From Apostichopus parvimensis (taxonomy: Eukaryota; Echinodermata; Holothuroidea; Aspidochirotida; Stichopodidae), in contig KN882912.1 in the NCBI GenBank assembly GCA_000934455.1, forward strand, positions 56,145-96,887: DNA of 40,743 nt, read 5' to 3'. The position numbers and the translations under genes were made by a program. Positions 21,937-33,600 of this stretch are shown here, piece by piece. The first letter of the stretch is position 1. Every line of letters starts with the position of its first letter. The notes under the pieces are model-generated. The model did not search any database. It was not told the DNA's origin and was given only the letters and a program-made list of their open reading frames with translations.

Positions 21937-23836
21937 AGTTAGTCACATAGTATACTCACTAAGTTTAATACAAAAATAGTTTTGTTTTACACAAATTTCC
22001 TGCAAACTAAAATTACTTTGGATTGAGAGAGACAGGAATGATGAAATGGTGAGATGTACCTTGATTAGATATTTCTGTATTTTTAGCAAATAACATGATT
22101 TGCCTGCTCTTTGCAACATCTAGAAACTACTGGAAAGTCAAAACATCTCCAATACCTTACTCTCTATTATGTGTTTGCTAAAGGCCCTTAGTTGATCCCC
22201 TGGTCCCCTAATTTACTGCAGAAGTGGGACTATTCTACCCCCCCCCCCCTCTCATCAGAACTGCATTGATCACTCCAATTAACCCCCAAGCATTTCCCCA
22301 TATGACTAATGTGCTATATTGGAAGTTATTGTTAGGTCATTATCACTGACAATTTTTCTCTTCGCAGCTGGTCTAATTACTTAGCATGATCATTTCTATT
22401 TTCAATTACTATTAATTGATAGATACCAAAGATAATTTGATATTTAGTTTTGACTTTTGTTTCAATGAAACATTTTCCGTTGTTCCTGGTTGTAGCTTTT
22501 TTTTCACCTTGTTATTTCTTTTTTTTTCCCCTTCTAGTTCAATCTTTAACATTTATTAAAAATGACAAAATTCTGTATATTATCTCCTTGACCTGATATA
22601 TTGGTGATATAAATTTGAATTATGATTTCCTTTTAAATTTTAGACACAGACCTTGGACATTTTATTTGCCATTCATCTCCTAAAATGTAATTGAATTTAT
22701 CATTTTAAATTGTGCAATGAGCTATTAAAGTTAAAAAAAAACCTAGTATCTAACCAGCTTCATATCAAATCTACTTCTCAAAGGTTTGATTTACCAGCCA
22801 ACAATGCAAAAGGGAAATATTTTAATCAAGTGCTCCTGGAGGAAGTTGGGCAGTTTGGGAGACATTCCTCATCACTAATAGATATGCTCTCTCACAAGAT
22901 ATAACATTAATTACAACATCATCCACCCCCCCCCCCCATCCCAACTGTCCAAATAAGTTTGCCTTAAATTTCATTCATAATAGAGGGGAGTATTTGCTTT
23001 TTCAGATTTATGAAAAGTTTGGTACAAAGACAGTTCAAGTATATCAAGAACAGTAAAGTTTATCCCAAATTAATCAAAACCTGTCATCCCAATTATTACT
23101 AACTTGGTGATGGTGATGGTTAAATGATTCTTGGCATTTTAAGTTTTGCAAGATTCTTTTGTTTTAAAGTATTGGGAAATTTATTTACCTTTATTTTTTT
23201 TTGTCAAACGTTTTGGAACTATAATGTACATTTCTTCTCCTTTCACATTATGTGTTTGTATTATTGATGGTGTACTGTATCATTAATACCTCTTTACTGG
23301 TCACAACTGCTGGTAGTACGAAAAATAATAATACATGCAAAACAAATTAATATCCTTGGCCGATGAAAGACAGGAAACATATAGGAATAATATATCTGTA
23401 GCCATTTCTAAAGTACTTCCTTGAATTCTCTCAAAATCACATGATTCAGTACTTTTGCTCTAGTCAAGATTAGTCAATTAAACAGTTTTCCTTGTCAGCC
23501 ACTTATTTTGCTTTCCTCCTTTTTTGAAAAAGAACTAATTTTTTAGTTCCTATATTTATGATCCATGATTTGGAGACTGTTTTTTTTTCTCATCTTGTAA
23601 TCCTTTCCATCTTTTCATCATTTTGGATTATGTATTGATTACATTGTCAAGGGTAGGTTAAATTTGCTTGTGGTTCAGCAAATTGTATATTTCATTTCAT
23701 TTGTGAGTGTGTAATGTTTCTATTTGTTCCTTTGGGAATGAGTGCAATGTATAGTTTGATTAATGATAACAAATGAAACCAGTAGCCTATACACAATGGA
23801 CATACTTAAAAGGTTTTCAGTATTGGCCTGAACTTT
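21937..23836. other. Non-coding sequence, nothing recognised
   Basis: AT-rich, with C-runs near 22240 and 22926 and several T-runs. No exon, RNA gene or repeat that I can name. Confidence 0.4.
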
Positions 23837-24370
23837 TAGTACTGCTAAAAATTTGCTGCAAGTTTTGATGAGTACCTTTCTTGTGGTGTGTCTGAATCAC
23901 CAAATTATTTCCAACCATTGAGGAGTTTTAAATTAGACGATTAAATGTCCCGGTGTGGAAAATATAATTTGATACTGGTGAAACAAATGCATGTAGATTA
24001 GAGCATGAACTTTGACCTCCAAATTTAGCATGCTAAAATTTCTTAAACATTTTAGAAGAATACATTCTTATATTTCTGAATCACAAAAATGATTTCCAAG
24101 CATTGAGGAGTGTTAAATTAGACAATGTCTCCATGTTGAAAACAAATTTTGATGGTAGTTAGTAAAATTCATGTAGATTAGAGCATGAACTTTGACCTCC
24201 AAATTTAGTATGCTAAAAATTGTTAAGCATTTTGAAGAATTTCCTTTCTTATTGTGTTTCTGAATCACAACAATTATTTCCAAACATTGAGGAGTGTTAA
24301 ATTAGAGGGTTAAATGTCTCAGTGTGGGAAGCTAATTTGATGGTGGTGGTAGGTAAAATTCATTTTGCAG
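23837..24370. repeat. Three-unit tandem repeat, 184-bp period
   Basis: The motif TCTGAATCAC followed by TTCCAA.CATTGAGGAG starts at 23891, 24075 and 24259, exactly 184 bp apart each time. The units also share GTGTTAAATTAGA, CATGTAGATTAGAGCATGAA, CTTTGACCTCCAAATTTAG and TATGCTAAAA. The first unit is the most diverged at its left edge, and the last fades out near 24370. Confidence 0.9.
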
Positions 24371-26071
24371 TGGGAACATGAATAACCTGTATCTGACCTG
24401 AGATAATATTGGCTAATTATAAGTCTTCGGCTTCAAGTCTGCAAATATTTGCCATCCATGTGTATCAGCGGTTAATCACATTTCTATGTGTAAACAGTCA
24501 TCATTTCCGAATACCATGATATTATCCATGTAGATGCAACACGTGTACTGTACACTATTAGATATTGCACACTAATTACTAATTAGGTCTTACATAATAT
24601 TTAAGTATAATTGCTAATCACCTCTATATAAATGCTTTAACATTCATTTAATAATTAATGCAGGCTGTCCATCATTCCTACTTTTCATATTTCTTCTTCA
24701 TTTTTTTGATCTACTGTATAACTCTTTTTGTTCCTTCTACTTCTCCATAAAAAAATATTATACACGGTTCCCTATTTTTCCCTACATTTCTCGGTTTGAT
24801 TTTGCTCGGTAACATGAAATTTCAAATTCAGCGAATTGATGTAAAATTCAGCACATTACATTTGTGGTTACGAATCTCAAGGTGTACAAGAAACTTCTGC
24901 ATTTCTGGCATCTCATGTATACCACATGACAAAAAAGTATGTTCTCGGTAACATCCACTTTTCGCATTTCATATAGTTCTTCATTTAGCCAGTAGTATGT
25001 GCCTGAATAAGTTTCATCATGTCTGTTCCAGTTCATTTGGGGGGGGGGCTGGGAAGGGGGTGGGGGTCTTACCATTTTCCTGCAATTTTGACACTTTTGA
25101 TGCACTTTCTCTACATGTGCATTCCTACGTTTCTTATAACTTTCTCACAAGGGTGTGCTGGACAGCCTGTTAATTATTAACGAATTTACAATTTGTTGTG
25201 TGCATGCTACAACAGTTATGTAAGTGTGACGCCTTTGTTTTATCTGGTTTCTTTTGTCTGCGTGGTAGACATTAACAAGCTTAAAGAGCTTCTATATCTT
25301 CTCGATATCTTCTTTGAAATGCCAATAAATACCTCGTTGGTCTAAATATATTAATGACTGCCTTGTGTGATTGAATACCACTGGGCAATAAAGTTACGTG
25401 TACAGCAATAATTAAGCTATAGGTTACCCATGCCTGTATGTTATGTTGGTCTTTCTTCGGTCAGAATGGTTTGCTTAAGTGTAAGTGTAATGTAAGAAAT
25501 TTGCTATATTATTGACATTCCACAAAATCTTTTGTTTTTTAGAGTTTCTTAGAAATCTGCTATATCTAATGAAATGACAACAGTAGCAGTTTCTCCAAGG
25601 TTTTTAATCATTTCTTGCAATTTTCATATTGGAAGAAACTTAAAGGGTGCATGACAAAATTAATGGTTGTAGAATGTTAAAGTCTCTCTTATCAGTTCCT
25701 GGTTGTATTTCGACCCCTTTTAATTATTGAGAAGTGTCCGAGGATCATCATTTAATTGACTGGACAACATAGTTACACATACAACTGGGACACCCTACCC
25801 CCCTCCCCCCTTCCCTCCGTCCCCTGCAGATTAGAAATAAAAAATCAATACAACAGGAAAACAAGATTTTAGTTGTTTCTTGAACAAGATAGTACAGTTT
25901 TTGAGAGTTTTGTACTGTTTCAATGCAGTGTGGTTTATATCTAAACTCATTTAATTCTATGCCACCACAGTAAAACCTGCCATTTTATTTTAGTTATTTG
26001 TGTCAGTTTTGCATTATTATGGTATTCCTCACGTTGTAGCAGTTTTTTCCTATATGTTTCTAGGGGGGTGA
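24371..26071. other. Non-coding sequence, nothing recognised
   Basis: AT-rich sequence with a G-run near 25038 and a C-rich patch near 25797. No gene or known repeat is visible. Confidence 0.4.
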
Positions 26072-26100
26072 TACACTAGCTGCAGTGAATCTATATAGTA
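26072..26100. repeat. 29-bp direct repeat bordering hairpin block 1 (left)
   Basis: Begins TACACTAGCTGCAGTGAATC and is identical to 26515-26543. The two copies enclose the first hairpin block exactly. See the findings for interpretation. Confidence 0.92.
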
Positions 26101-26514
26101 ATAATATGGAATAATGGAATAATTGATGGCCCTTAAAAGGAGCTATTGAATTAAAGCAACGAATTCAACTGTTCCTTTTAAGAGCCATCAAATTTCTTTA
26201 GATTTTCTTATGGCCCTAAAAAATGAGCCGTGAAATTTCGTTGCTTGTTGGATGAAGACGAGACATTTAAAAACAAATCTGTCTGGAATAATTGATGGCC
26301 CTTAAAAGGAGCTATAGAATTAAAGCAACGAATTCAACGGCTCCTTTTTAGGGCCATCAAATTTCTCTAGGTTATTTGATGGCCCTAAAAAAGAGTCGTT
26401 AAATTCGATGCTTGTTGGACGAGGACGAGACATATAAAAACCAATCTTTCTGGAATATTTGATGGCCCTAAAAAGGGTCTGTTGAATTAAAGCAACAAAT
26501 TCAACGGCTTGTTT
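26101..26514. repeat. Hairpin array, block 1 (84-bp period)
   Basis: Five consecutive modules start with TTGATGGCCC or a close variant at 26123, 26207, 26292, 26376 and 26459, a spacing of 83-85 bp. Two (26123-26191 and 26292-26360) are 69-bp palindromes with ~29-bp arms (TTGATGGCCCT...GTTGAAT and the reverse complement). The modules at 26207 and 26376 have the left arm only, followed by GTTGGACGAGGACGAGACAT and TATAAAAA. The fifth is a palindrome cut off at 26514. No protein is encoded. Confidence 0.95.
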
Positions 26515-26543
26515 TACACTAGCTGCAGTGAATCTATATAGTA
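26515..26543. repeat. 29-bp direct repeat bordering hairpin block 1 (right)
   Basis: Exact second copy of 26072-26100. It abuts the truncated fifth module. Confidence 0.92.
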
Positions 26544-26876
26544 GGTTTATATAGATTGTTACTAGATTGTCGTCTCCATTGCCACTATGCTGTTACGTAT
26601 CCATGGTGTTTGAAGGGATTCGTGAAAAGGATCATTCTTTTGACATTTTTTACGAAGACATGGTGAATATTTTACAGTATGTAGCCGTAATGTCTTCCAG
26701 TTAGTTTATATCGGTTTAATGAATGATATGCATGTGTTAATGTAAATACAGAGGAAAATAAACATAGATGATAGTTCTACATTACATTGTCTTGAAAGTC
26801 ATTTCTTCATTTTTAAACGATTACAACCCATTTTACTAGTGGCTGAAGTTGATTGCTTACTAGAGGAAGAAAATAT

Positions 26877-27145
26877 TGTTAAACCATTTCTGAATCTTTA
26901 GACGAAAATCACATACTCATAGAATTTTGTATCGCAAAGATATGAAGATGTGATATTTTCTTAATGCATCTCGCAGCAGCTTTAAGGGCAGAATGGACAA
27001 CTCAGTTGAAAATGTCTTTGTTTTTTTGTTTTTTTCTTTCGTTGTTCTGCAAACCGATACTTAATGACATTAAGCACAAAGAACTTTGGCAGCGAACTAA
27101 CCATTCCCAATATATCAGTTCTAGGACCAATCAACAAGAAGAATT
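26877..27145 (+). repeat. Dispersed repeat, copy 2, between the hairpin blocks
   Basis: Diverged partner of 13403-13695 (same orientation, same order of blocks, ending ATCAACAAGAAGA). It occupies much of the spacer between the two hairpin blocks. The 74-residue open frame at 26964-27188 lies mostly inside it and is not supported as a gene. Confidence 0.65.
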
Positions 27146-27195
27146 TAATAGCCTATATAGATGTATGGGTGGCCGCAAAGGAGGATGAATTGAGC

Positions 27196-28473
27196 CCTTG
27201 AATTCGTTGCTTTCATTCAACGGATCTTTTTATGGGCCATCAAATTTTCCAGTAAGATTTGTTTTTATATATCCCGAATTTATATGTCCTGAATTCGTTG
27301 CTTATTTAACGACGACGAGACATATAAAAATAAATCTGTCAGGAATAATTGATGACCCTTTCTGTAATATTTTATGGCCCTTTAAAGTGGCTATTGTATT
27401 AAAGCACGAGACATATAAAAACAATATTTCTGGAATATTTGATGGCCCTTAAAAGGGTCGGTTGAATTCGTTGCTTGTTGGACGAGGATGAGACATATAC
27501 ATATTAAATCTGTCTGGAATAATTGATGGCCCATAAAAGGAGCTATTGAATGAAAGCAACGAAATCAATTTTCGTTGCTTGTTGGACGAGGACGAGACAT
27601 ATTAAAACAAATCTTTCTAGAATATTTGGTAGCCCTTAAAAGGAACTATTGAATTAAAGCAATTAATTCAACGGCTCATTTTAAGGGCCATCAAATAATC
27701 TTCTGTAAATTTGATGGCCCTAAAAAAGAGCCGTTGAATGAAAGCAACGAATTCAACGGCTCCTTTTTAGGGCCATCAAAACCCTGTGGAATATTTGATG
27801 GCCATAAAAAGGAGCCGTTGAATTTGTTGCTTTAATTCTACGGCTTCTTTTAAGGGCATCAAATATTCCAGAAATATTTGTTTTTATATCTCCTAGTCCA
27901 ACAAGGAACGAATTAAACGGCTCTTTCTTAGGGCCATCAATGCTCCGAAGGTGATTTGATGGCCTTTAAAACGAGCCGTTGAATTAAATCAACGAATTCA
28001 ACGGCTCCTTCTAAGGGTCATCAAATTCACTTGGGTAGATTTGATGGCCCTAAAAAATAGCCGTTGAATTAAAGCAATCTCTCTGGATTATTTGATGGTC
28101 CTTAAAAGGGTCCGTTGAATTAAAGCAACGAATTTAACGGCTCCTTTTAAGGGCCATCAAATTCACTTTGGAATATTTGATTTCCCTAAAAAAGAGCCGT
28201 TGAATTAAAGCAACGAATTCAACGGCTCCTTTTTAGGGCTATCAAAACCCTCTGGATTATTTGATGGCCTTAGAAAGGACGAGGACGAGACATATAAAAA
28301 CAAATTTGTCTGGAATATTTGATGGCACTTTAAAGGAGCTAGTGAATTAAAGCAATGAATTCAACGGCTCATTTTTTAGAGCAATCAAAATCCTCTAGAT
28401 TATTTGATGGCCCTAAAAAGGTGCCGTTGAATTCGTTGCTTGTTGGACGAGGACGAGACATATAAAAACAAAA
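27196..28473. repeat. Hairpin array, block 2 (84-bp period, palindromic units)
   Basis: Full 69-bp palindromes lie at about 27626-27694, 27711-27779, 27795-27862, 27956-28024, 28092-28160, 28177-28245 and 28319-28388. Start-to-start distances are mostly 84-85 bp. The best is 27711-27779, whose 29-bp arms differ at a single position. Half-modules with the GTTGGACGAGGACGAGACAT tail start at 27439, 27523, 28261 and 28404. One half-module is inverted (about 27866-27940), and there are truncated pieces at 27196-27430 and 28041-28077. The conserved centre of the palindrome reads AAAGCAACGAA. No open reading frame of note. I do not recognise the repeat family. Confidence 0.95.
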
Positions 28474-28730
28474 GGAGTTATTCCGTACTTTTCTCATTGA
28501 CTTTTCCTAAAATTTGGGTTTAATGTTGTAATGTTTATACTGAAATTAATATATTGCACTGTTTCCAATTTTGTTCGAGTGGGTCATTGTTGGCTTTTTT
28601 CCATGGTTACTGCATTATGGGTTTTAAAGATCTGCTTCATGTTCTTCATACATCTGTCAATTATCTACAATATTTACAAAAGCCACAAGGAAGACTGACT
28701 TTAAGATGGAATTGAAGGAAGGCATATTAT
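28474..28730. other. Spacer between hairpin array and LINE fragment
   Basis: Short anonymous sequence. It may include untranslatable remnants of the LINE, but I cannot recognise any. Confidence 0.4.
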
Positions 28731-29320
28731 CATAGTCGTGAGATCCGTGCTCGTGTAGCCATGACAAAGGCGACTCTCAACAATTGTGCATATTTGCAGT
28801 CGAATCGTATCTCTATGTATGTTAAACTCCATCTGACCAGAGCTCTGGTTGCATCTCGTCTTACTTACGGTTGTAGCACCTGGACCATAAAAGCGGCTGA
28901 CATGAATCGCCTTGACGCTTTAGGTAGAGAAATTTGGCGACGTTTGCTTGATCTCACATGGAAAGACCATGTATCGGATGATGAACTAAACACAAAGATC
29001 GCGGGGCGATGGCTGTTCTCTTCTGAAACTGTTCTTCAACATAAGGCAAAATGGTTTGGACATGCAGTACGTTGTGGAGGCCTTACATGTGCTGTACTCT
29101 GTGGGCTACCCTGTGGTTACAAACGTAAGCCAGGCCGACCGCATTTACGATGGATTGACAATTTAACCAATTGGTCCGGCCGTTCTGCAGCCCAGCTACT
29201 CGAAGATGGCAGGCACCGGATGAACATTATAAAAGGTGACAAACCTAAGATTGTTTATAATCTTCGGGGAGGTCAACGTGCCAATTTGGCTTATAACTAT
29301 TGATTGATTGATTGATATTA
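28731..29320 (+). mobile_element. 5'-truncated LINE: C-terminal end of a reverse transcriptase ORF
   Basis: An open frame from about 28731 to the stop at 29301-29303 encodes HSREIRARVAMTKATLNN, then LTYGCSTWTIKAADMNRLDAL, IWRRLLDLTWKDHVSDDEL, KAKWFGHAVRC and KRKPGRPHLRWIDNLTNWSG. This string (Y.C..W.......RLDA...RRLL...WKD...N.E and the WFGH...GRP..RW.D) is the well-known C-terminal tail downstream of the reverse transcriptase of many non-LTR retrotransposons (RTE/CR1/Jockey-like open reading frames). The catalytic palm (F/YADD) and the endonuclease are missing, so it is a dead 5'-truncated insertion. A (TTGA)n tail at 29300-29317 marks the 3' end, as in RTE-like elements. The frame itself is intact, which suggests a fairly recent insertion. 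Confidence 0.9.
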
Positions 29321-29942
29321 TCAAAGGGATGGTAGAAAGTCAGAAAGTGTTTCCAATTTAACAGATGAGGTAAATGGTCTAATTAAGTGTGTAATCTTGT
29401 TAGAAGACATGTGGTTATGGACTTCATCTAAAAGGAAAGGTGTGTAGTGTATTAAGATATTGTCACTTGCGGAGATTACACAAGAATTACGCATAGCCAC
29501 ATTGTCACGGTACCTTCATGTACTTTATAGGTACTCAATATGTTACATCAATAAAGTTTAATCTGAAACACGCGACCGAAGAGTTCGGGTGTTTTCGTAC
29601 GACCAGACTCAAAACACGACACAAATCTTTCAAAAAATGTAACTTTAACTTTCTTTTAATATGATGTGTTACACTGGAAATTCCGTATACGACCTAGCAA
29701 ACCAATACATGTTATTTTACCATCACCGCGTTCCTTAAAGCAAGACCAGCTAGATGGTTACAAAAACATGTTGTTCTTACTCATATTAAGCTGAAATCAA
29801 GTTAATTGAAGAGAAGCGTATTAGAAACGTTTATCATAATTGTCATGATGCGTGGATTTCTGTGTATCTTATGCACAAAATGTAATATAGGCCTTTAATA
29901 CCATAAAATAGCATTGTGGAATTTCAGTTAACTTTCAACTCA
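29321..29942. other. Sequence downstream of the secreted-protein gene
   Basis: No coding exon recognised on either strand. On the minus strand an ATTAAA lies at 29893-29898, about 45 nt beyond the stop at 29943, and could be the polyadenylation signal if exon 2 is the last exon. On the plus strand an AATAAA lies near 29550. It belongs to nothing I can identify. Confidence 0.4.
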
Positions 29943-30670
29943 TTAACCTGATAAACAAGGATAAAGAACACCATTCGAATGTACCTTGCTGTATGAGTCT
30001 CCTACAAAGCTATCCACTGGAAAAGACGAAAAGAATTTTAATTCTTGCAGAAAGTAACCTGTGGCATTTACAAGAGTCATTTTGGCAGGACAATAATGTT
30101 CACGCGTGATCTTTGTCTGAGTGCATACGTCACCTCCGAAGCGACGAATCTCGCATTGGTGTTCCTTCAGTACCTGACAGAAGCTAACGTTCCACTGAAA
30201 ATCGTCACACTTCCAGAAGTCAAACGGCAGTGGATAGTTGGTCACATGAAACGTTTTGCCCACTACATCGCTCATTTTTTGGGCGATTATCTTTTCTGTG
30301 TTGTTTCTGCATTCCGCTTCTTGCTGAAAAAGCAATGTCAGAACGTCATTACCTTTGTGGACTGCCACATAGCCGTCTTCGCTCTCATCGATCCTGTCTA
30401 CTTTTTTTATAACATCCATGTTGGTAAGGTAAGGGTGAGACACATCCGCCGTGGATTCAAAAAAAGCACGATAGATCAATACTCCATTCTCGGACCCGGA
30501 CACATACGGTACCTGGAAAGCGACTCCTTTGATCGTCACTTGATTCTCTAAACCAGGAGACAGCACACGGTTAAGAGTGAATTCATCTATTTCAAAAACA
30601 GCAATTTGAACTTCTACCTCTGCTGGTTCGCAAGGAATCTGGTTCGATCCAGGCAACTCTAGTTGTACAT
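29943..30670 (-). CDS. Predicted secreted glycoprotein, exon 2 (family not recognised)
   Basis: The frame on the minus strand is open from the acceptor TACATATAG|ATG at 30670 to the stop at 29943. It starts with the last two bases of a codon, which fits the single base left by exon 1 (34059). It reads VQLELPGSNQIPCEPAEVEV, then IAVFEIDEFTLNRVLSPGLE, NQVTIKGVAFQVPY and onward. It has seven cysteines before 29985 and three N-glycosylation sequons (NNT, NVS, NAT), and no membrane segment. A good donor, CAAG|GTACAT, lies at 29985/29984, so the exon may end there and continue in an exon outside what I can see. Otherwise it reads 13 more codons to the stop. Hydrophobic beta-strand-like alternation suggests a globular extracellular domain. 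I cannot name the family. Confidence 0.72.
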
Positions 30671-33600
30671 CTATATGTAAAGATATTCAATGTAAAGCAA
30701 TGAATTGAACAATACTTTTTTTTATTTGAAACACGTGGCGTTATGATTAGCAGGAATCTTGTAGCGATGACTGTTACAAAACTCTTATGAAGATAAGCCT
30801 ACATTCAGAGATGTATCGCCAGACGGAGTTGTCAAAATGACATTTTATTTTCAAGAGTTTGAATATTATGGCTCAAAATTATATGATATAGTAATAAATG
30901 ATGATGTAGACAAAGTTTCATCGGTAGTCGTATTTTTGCTAATTTGAACCAATATATCGTTCCACAATATTAAGATTTCACAATATTTGACCCCAAAAAA
31001 TGAATATTTGGTAAATTAACCTCTTTCCAGCAGTTTTTTGAAGATGATTAATTGGTGCCGAATCTCTCCACTTTTGATTTTTACCCATTGGTCAAGGCAG
31101 GCTTTCATAGTCAGTCAAGGTTTTTACTTGGAGGATTTTTGACATTCATTCAGATGAAAATGAAAGACAAGACCCTCCTGATATGCACTCCTCTTTTGAA
31201 CCTCATACAACGTTTTAAGAAAGCTAATTTACTGTATAAAAATTCCTCAGAATACACACCATGTGACGTCTACATGGCTTCTTTTCTGTGGAAGGAATGC
31301 CCAAACCACTTTCATGCAAGTCGGCTGAAACGACCATAGGGACACACCTTTTCATTAATAAAATCCTTAATTCCATGGAACACCAAAAGGACCACAATTG
31401 ATGATGGTAATGTGATATATTATGATAATAGTATATATTTATATGATGATATATAGCAGATACACTATATTATACTAAGTTTACACGATAAAAATAAAAT
31501 TTTACACGATGATGATAATAAAGTCTACGATAATAATAAGAAATTACACGATTATAAACAAGAATACGACATTCTATTAAAACTGCTGACGATATAAACA
31601 CGAGCGTATGCATAAGCATATTATTCATAAAGTGGACCTCACGACTCACATACAGGTTAGCTTCTCATGTGAAACACATAATGATATACATGGATTGGTT
31701 TTCCCATATTTCTTGTATTTTGGTAAATATTAGACCTTTCCAATGGTTCCATGGTTGAAGTATCTCCGGTCAGTTCATGTGTGGAAAGATATAAGTGGTC
31801 ATCAGGCTAAAATCGCCACAAACTTTTGTCAATATGTTTTTAAAGATTTTTGTTATATTTCAACAAAGTGTGTTAAGGGTAGCCTGCCCATACCAAGACT
31901 GCAAGAGACGGAAGGTGCAACAAAAGATGTTACCAGTATTTCACCGACATCTCAAAACAGAGATAAACTCTTGCCTCAAAAAGTAAAAGAAAACTTACTC
32001 CAGTGAATAGAGAAACCGAAGGTTAGCTACCGTTGATTAACTATATTAGCTAGATTAACTATATTAACTATATTAGCCAGAACACGTCAAGCCAAGCGCA
32101 AGTCACACCAATGCTATGCTAACATTACTGTCTACAGCATTTGTATGCTACAGTACCATTATTTCTAACTAGTATCGCCGAGGCTAGTACCACAACACTA
32201 AATTAGGATAAGTTTGCTGTGTAAATCTCTACAGCCTAGGATACAGAGTGCTAAACCATTGTCTTCATCAAAAAGTGTAATACGTGTAGGCTGATCTGAT
32301 AAGGCCATACCACAGGTCCATTGCTCATAAATTTCATCCCAGTCTTATGTAAGACATATTTCCTCAAAACTAAAACTGCTTGCTTGATGATATATGTCAG
32401 AAATAACATGAAACAACTCTGAATTTTACTTGAAGTTTTAGTTTTTGGCAGACAATGAGTCATCAAATACAAATACAAATATCAAATCAAATCAAAAAAT
32501 CAAATACAAAACCGGAGGATAAACATATTTAATGTGTGAACTTATAGTGATGGTGTACTGCTATTACATGGTGCACAGCTCAAACAACGCCGTGATTTGC
32601 TGATATATCCACATCGAAATTCAAGTGTTGTAAAGGAGGTGCAGCATGGCAGCTGCTACAAGACCTACACCCGGTTTCTCTCAAGTCGAAACATCACAGA
32701 AGAGACTCAGAGTATTAGTCATGATAAAGCATTTGCTAAAATTGCTGAATCTGCTGCATCTTTCTAGTTTGAAATTATATTATTCTTGAGAAAAGTACAG
32801 TATTAAGACTAAGGAACCAAGCAAGGGGAACTGGCAGAGAAAGAAAATGATTTTAATATATATTCAGTTCAATTATCAAAACTTTTTTTGGGGGGTTGGG
32901 GGGTGTGGAAGTATCAGGAATATAATCTTTTGTCATAATCGCTTTTAGAAGTAATATGTACTATGTTAGTCATGTGATCAAGTTTCTTTACGTATCTATA
33001 AGTAATACGCAATTATATAACGAATGCTTAGAGTGATTGATCTTTCCTCATATATGTTGTGCATTTGTGACTCTCTGTATTTTAGCCAAGAATGTTAGCA
33101 TCCATATATGTTTTCCCCTACAGATGCATTCAAGAGATGTGACTGCCTCGGTGACATAGTGCCAACACAAGCTACTTCATGTAAAATGAGGGACACAGTA
33201 CTTGTTAAGTACATGTTTACTGTGTAATAACAGTACATACTGAACTTATTGTATGGTTTAAACTGGCAAAGAAACTTGTGACTCTAATTTGAAGGATCTG
33301 AATATTAACTGAATGCTTATCAGAGGTGTAGGAAGGGGGTTACCGAGACAACTCCCTGTCCTCAAATGGCAAATCTTGCTTGATGTGTGATTACCGCCCA
33401 GTATACCTCAAATAAAATATGAGGATGAGGGGGGGGGGGGTGTTATTGCTAAGTGCTACTATATTTCAAAAGGGAAACATTTACTTGATTAGTTGTACTG
33501 TTTGATATTTTACATAAATCATTGGCCAGAGGTTGGGGCAGGCTAAAAGGAACATGAATGTGAAGAATTTCATTGAGCAAAACCCCTCCCACCACCACCA

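Noticed and set aside
26101..28473. CRISPR-like array
   Set aside because: The regular spacing invites the idea, but repeats are palindromic and 69 bp long, spacers are not unique 30-40-bp inserts, and the host is an animal.
30045..30551. 168-residue plus-strand open frame
   Set aside because: It is antisense to the better supported minus-strand exon with matching splice phase and sequons, and it has no recognisable domain.
31743..32006. Overlapping open frames, one with ACPYQDCKRR and VFHRHLKTE, looking like a zinc-finger remnant
   Set aside because: Only one C-x4-C and an irregular H spacing are present. There is no splice or start support, so I cannot separate it from chance or an old repeat fragment.
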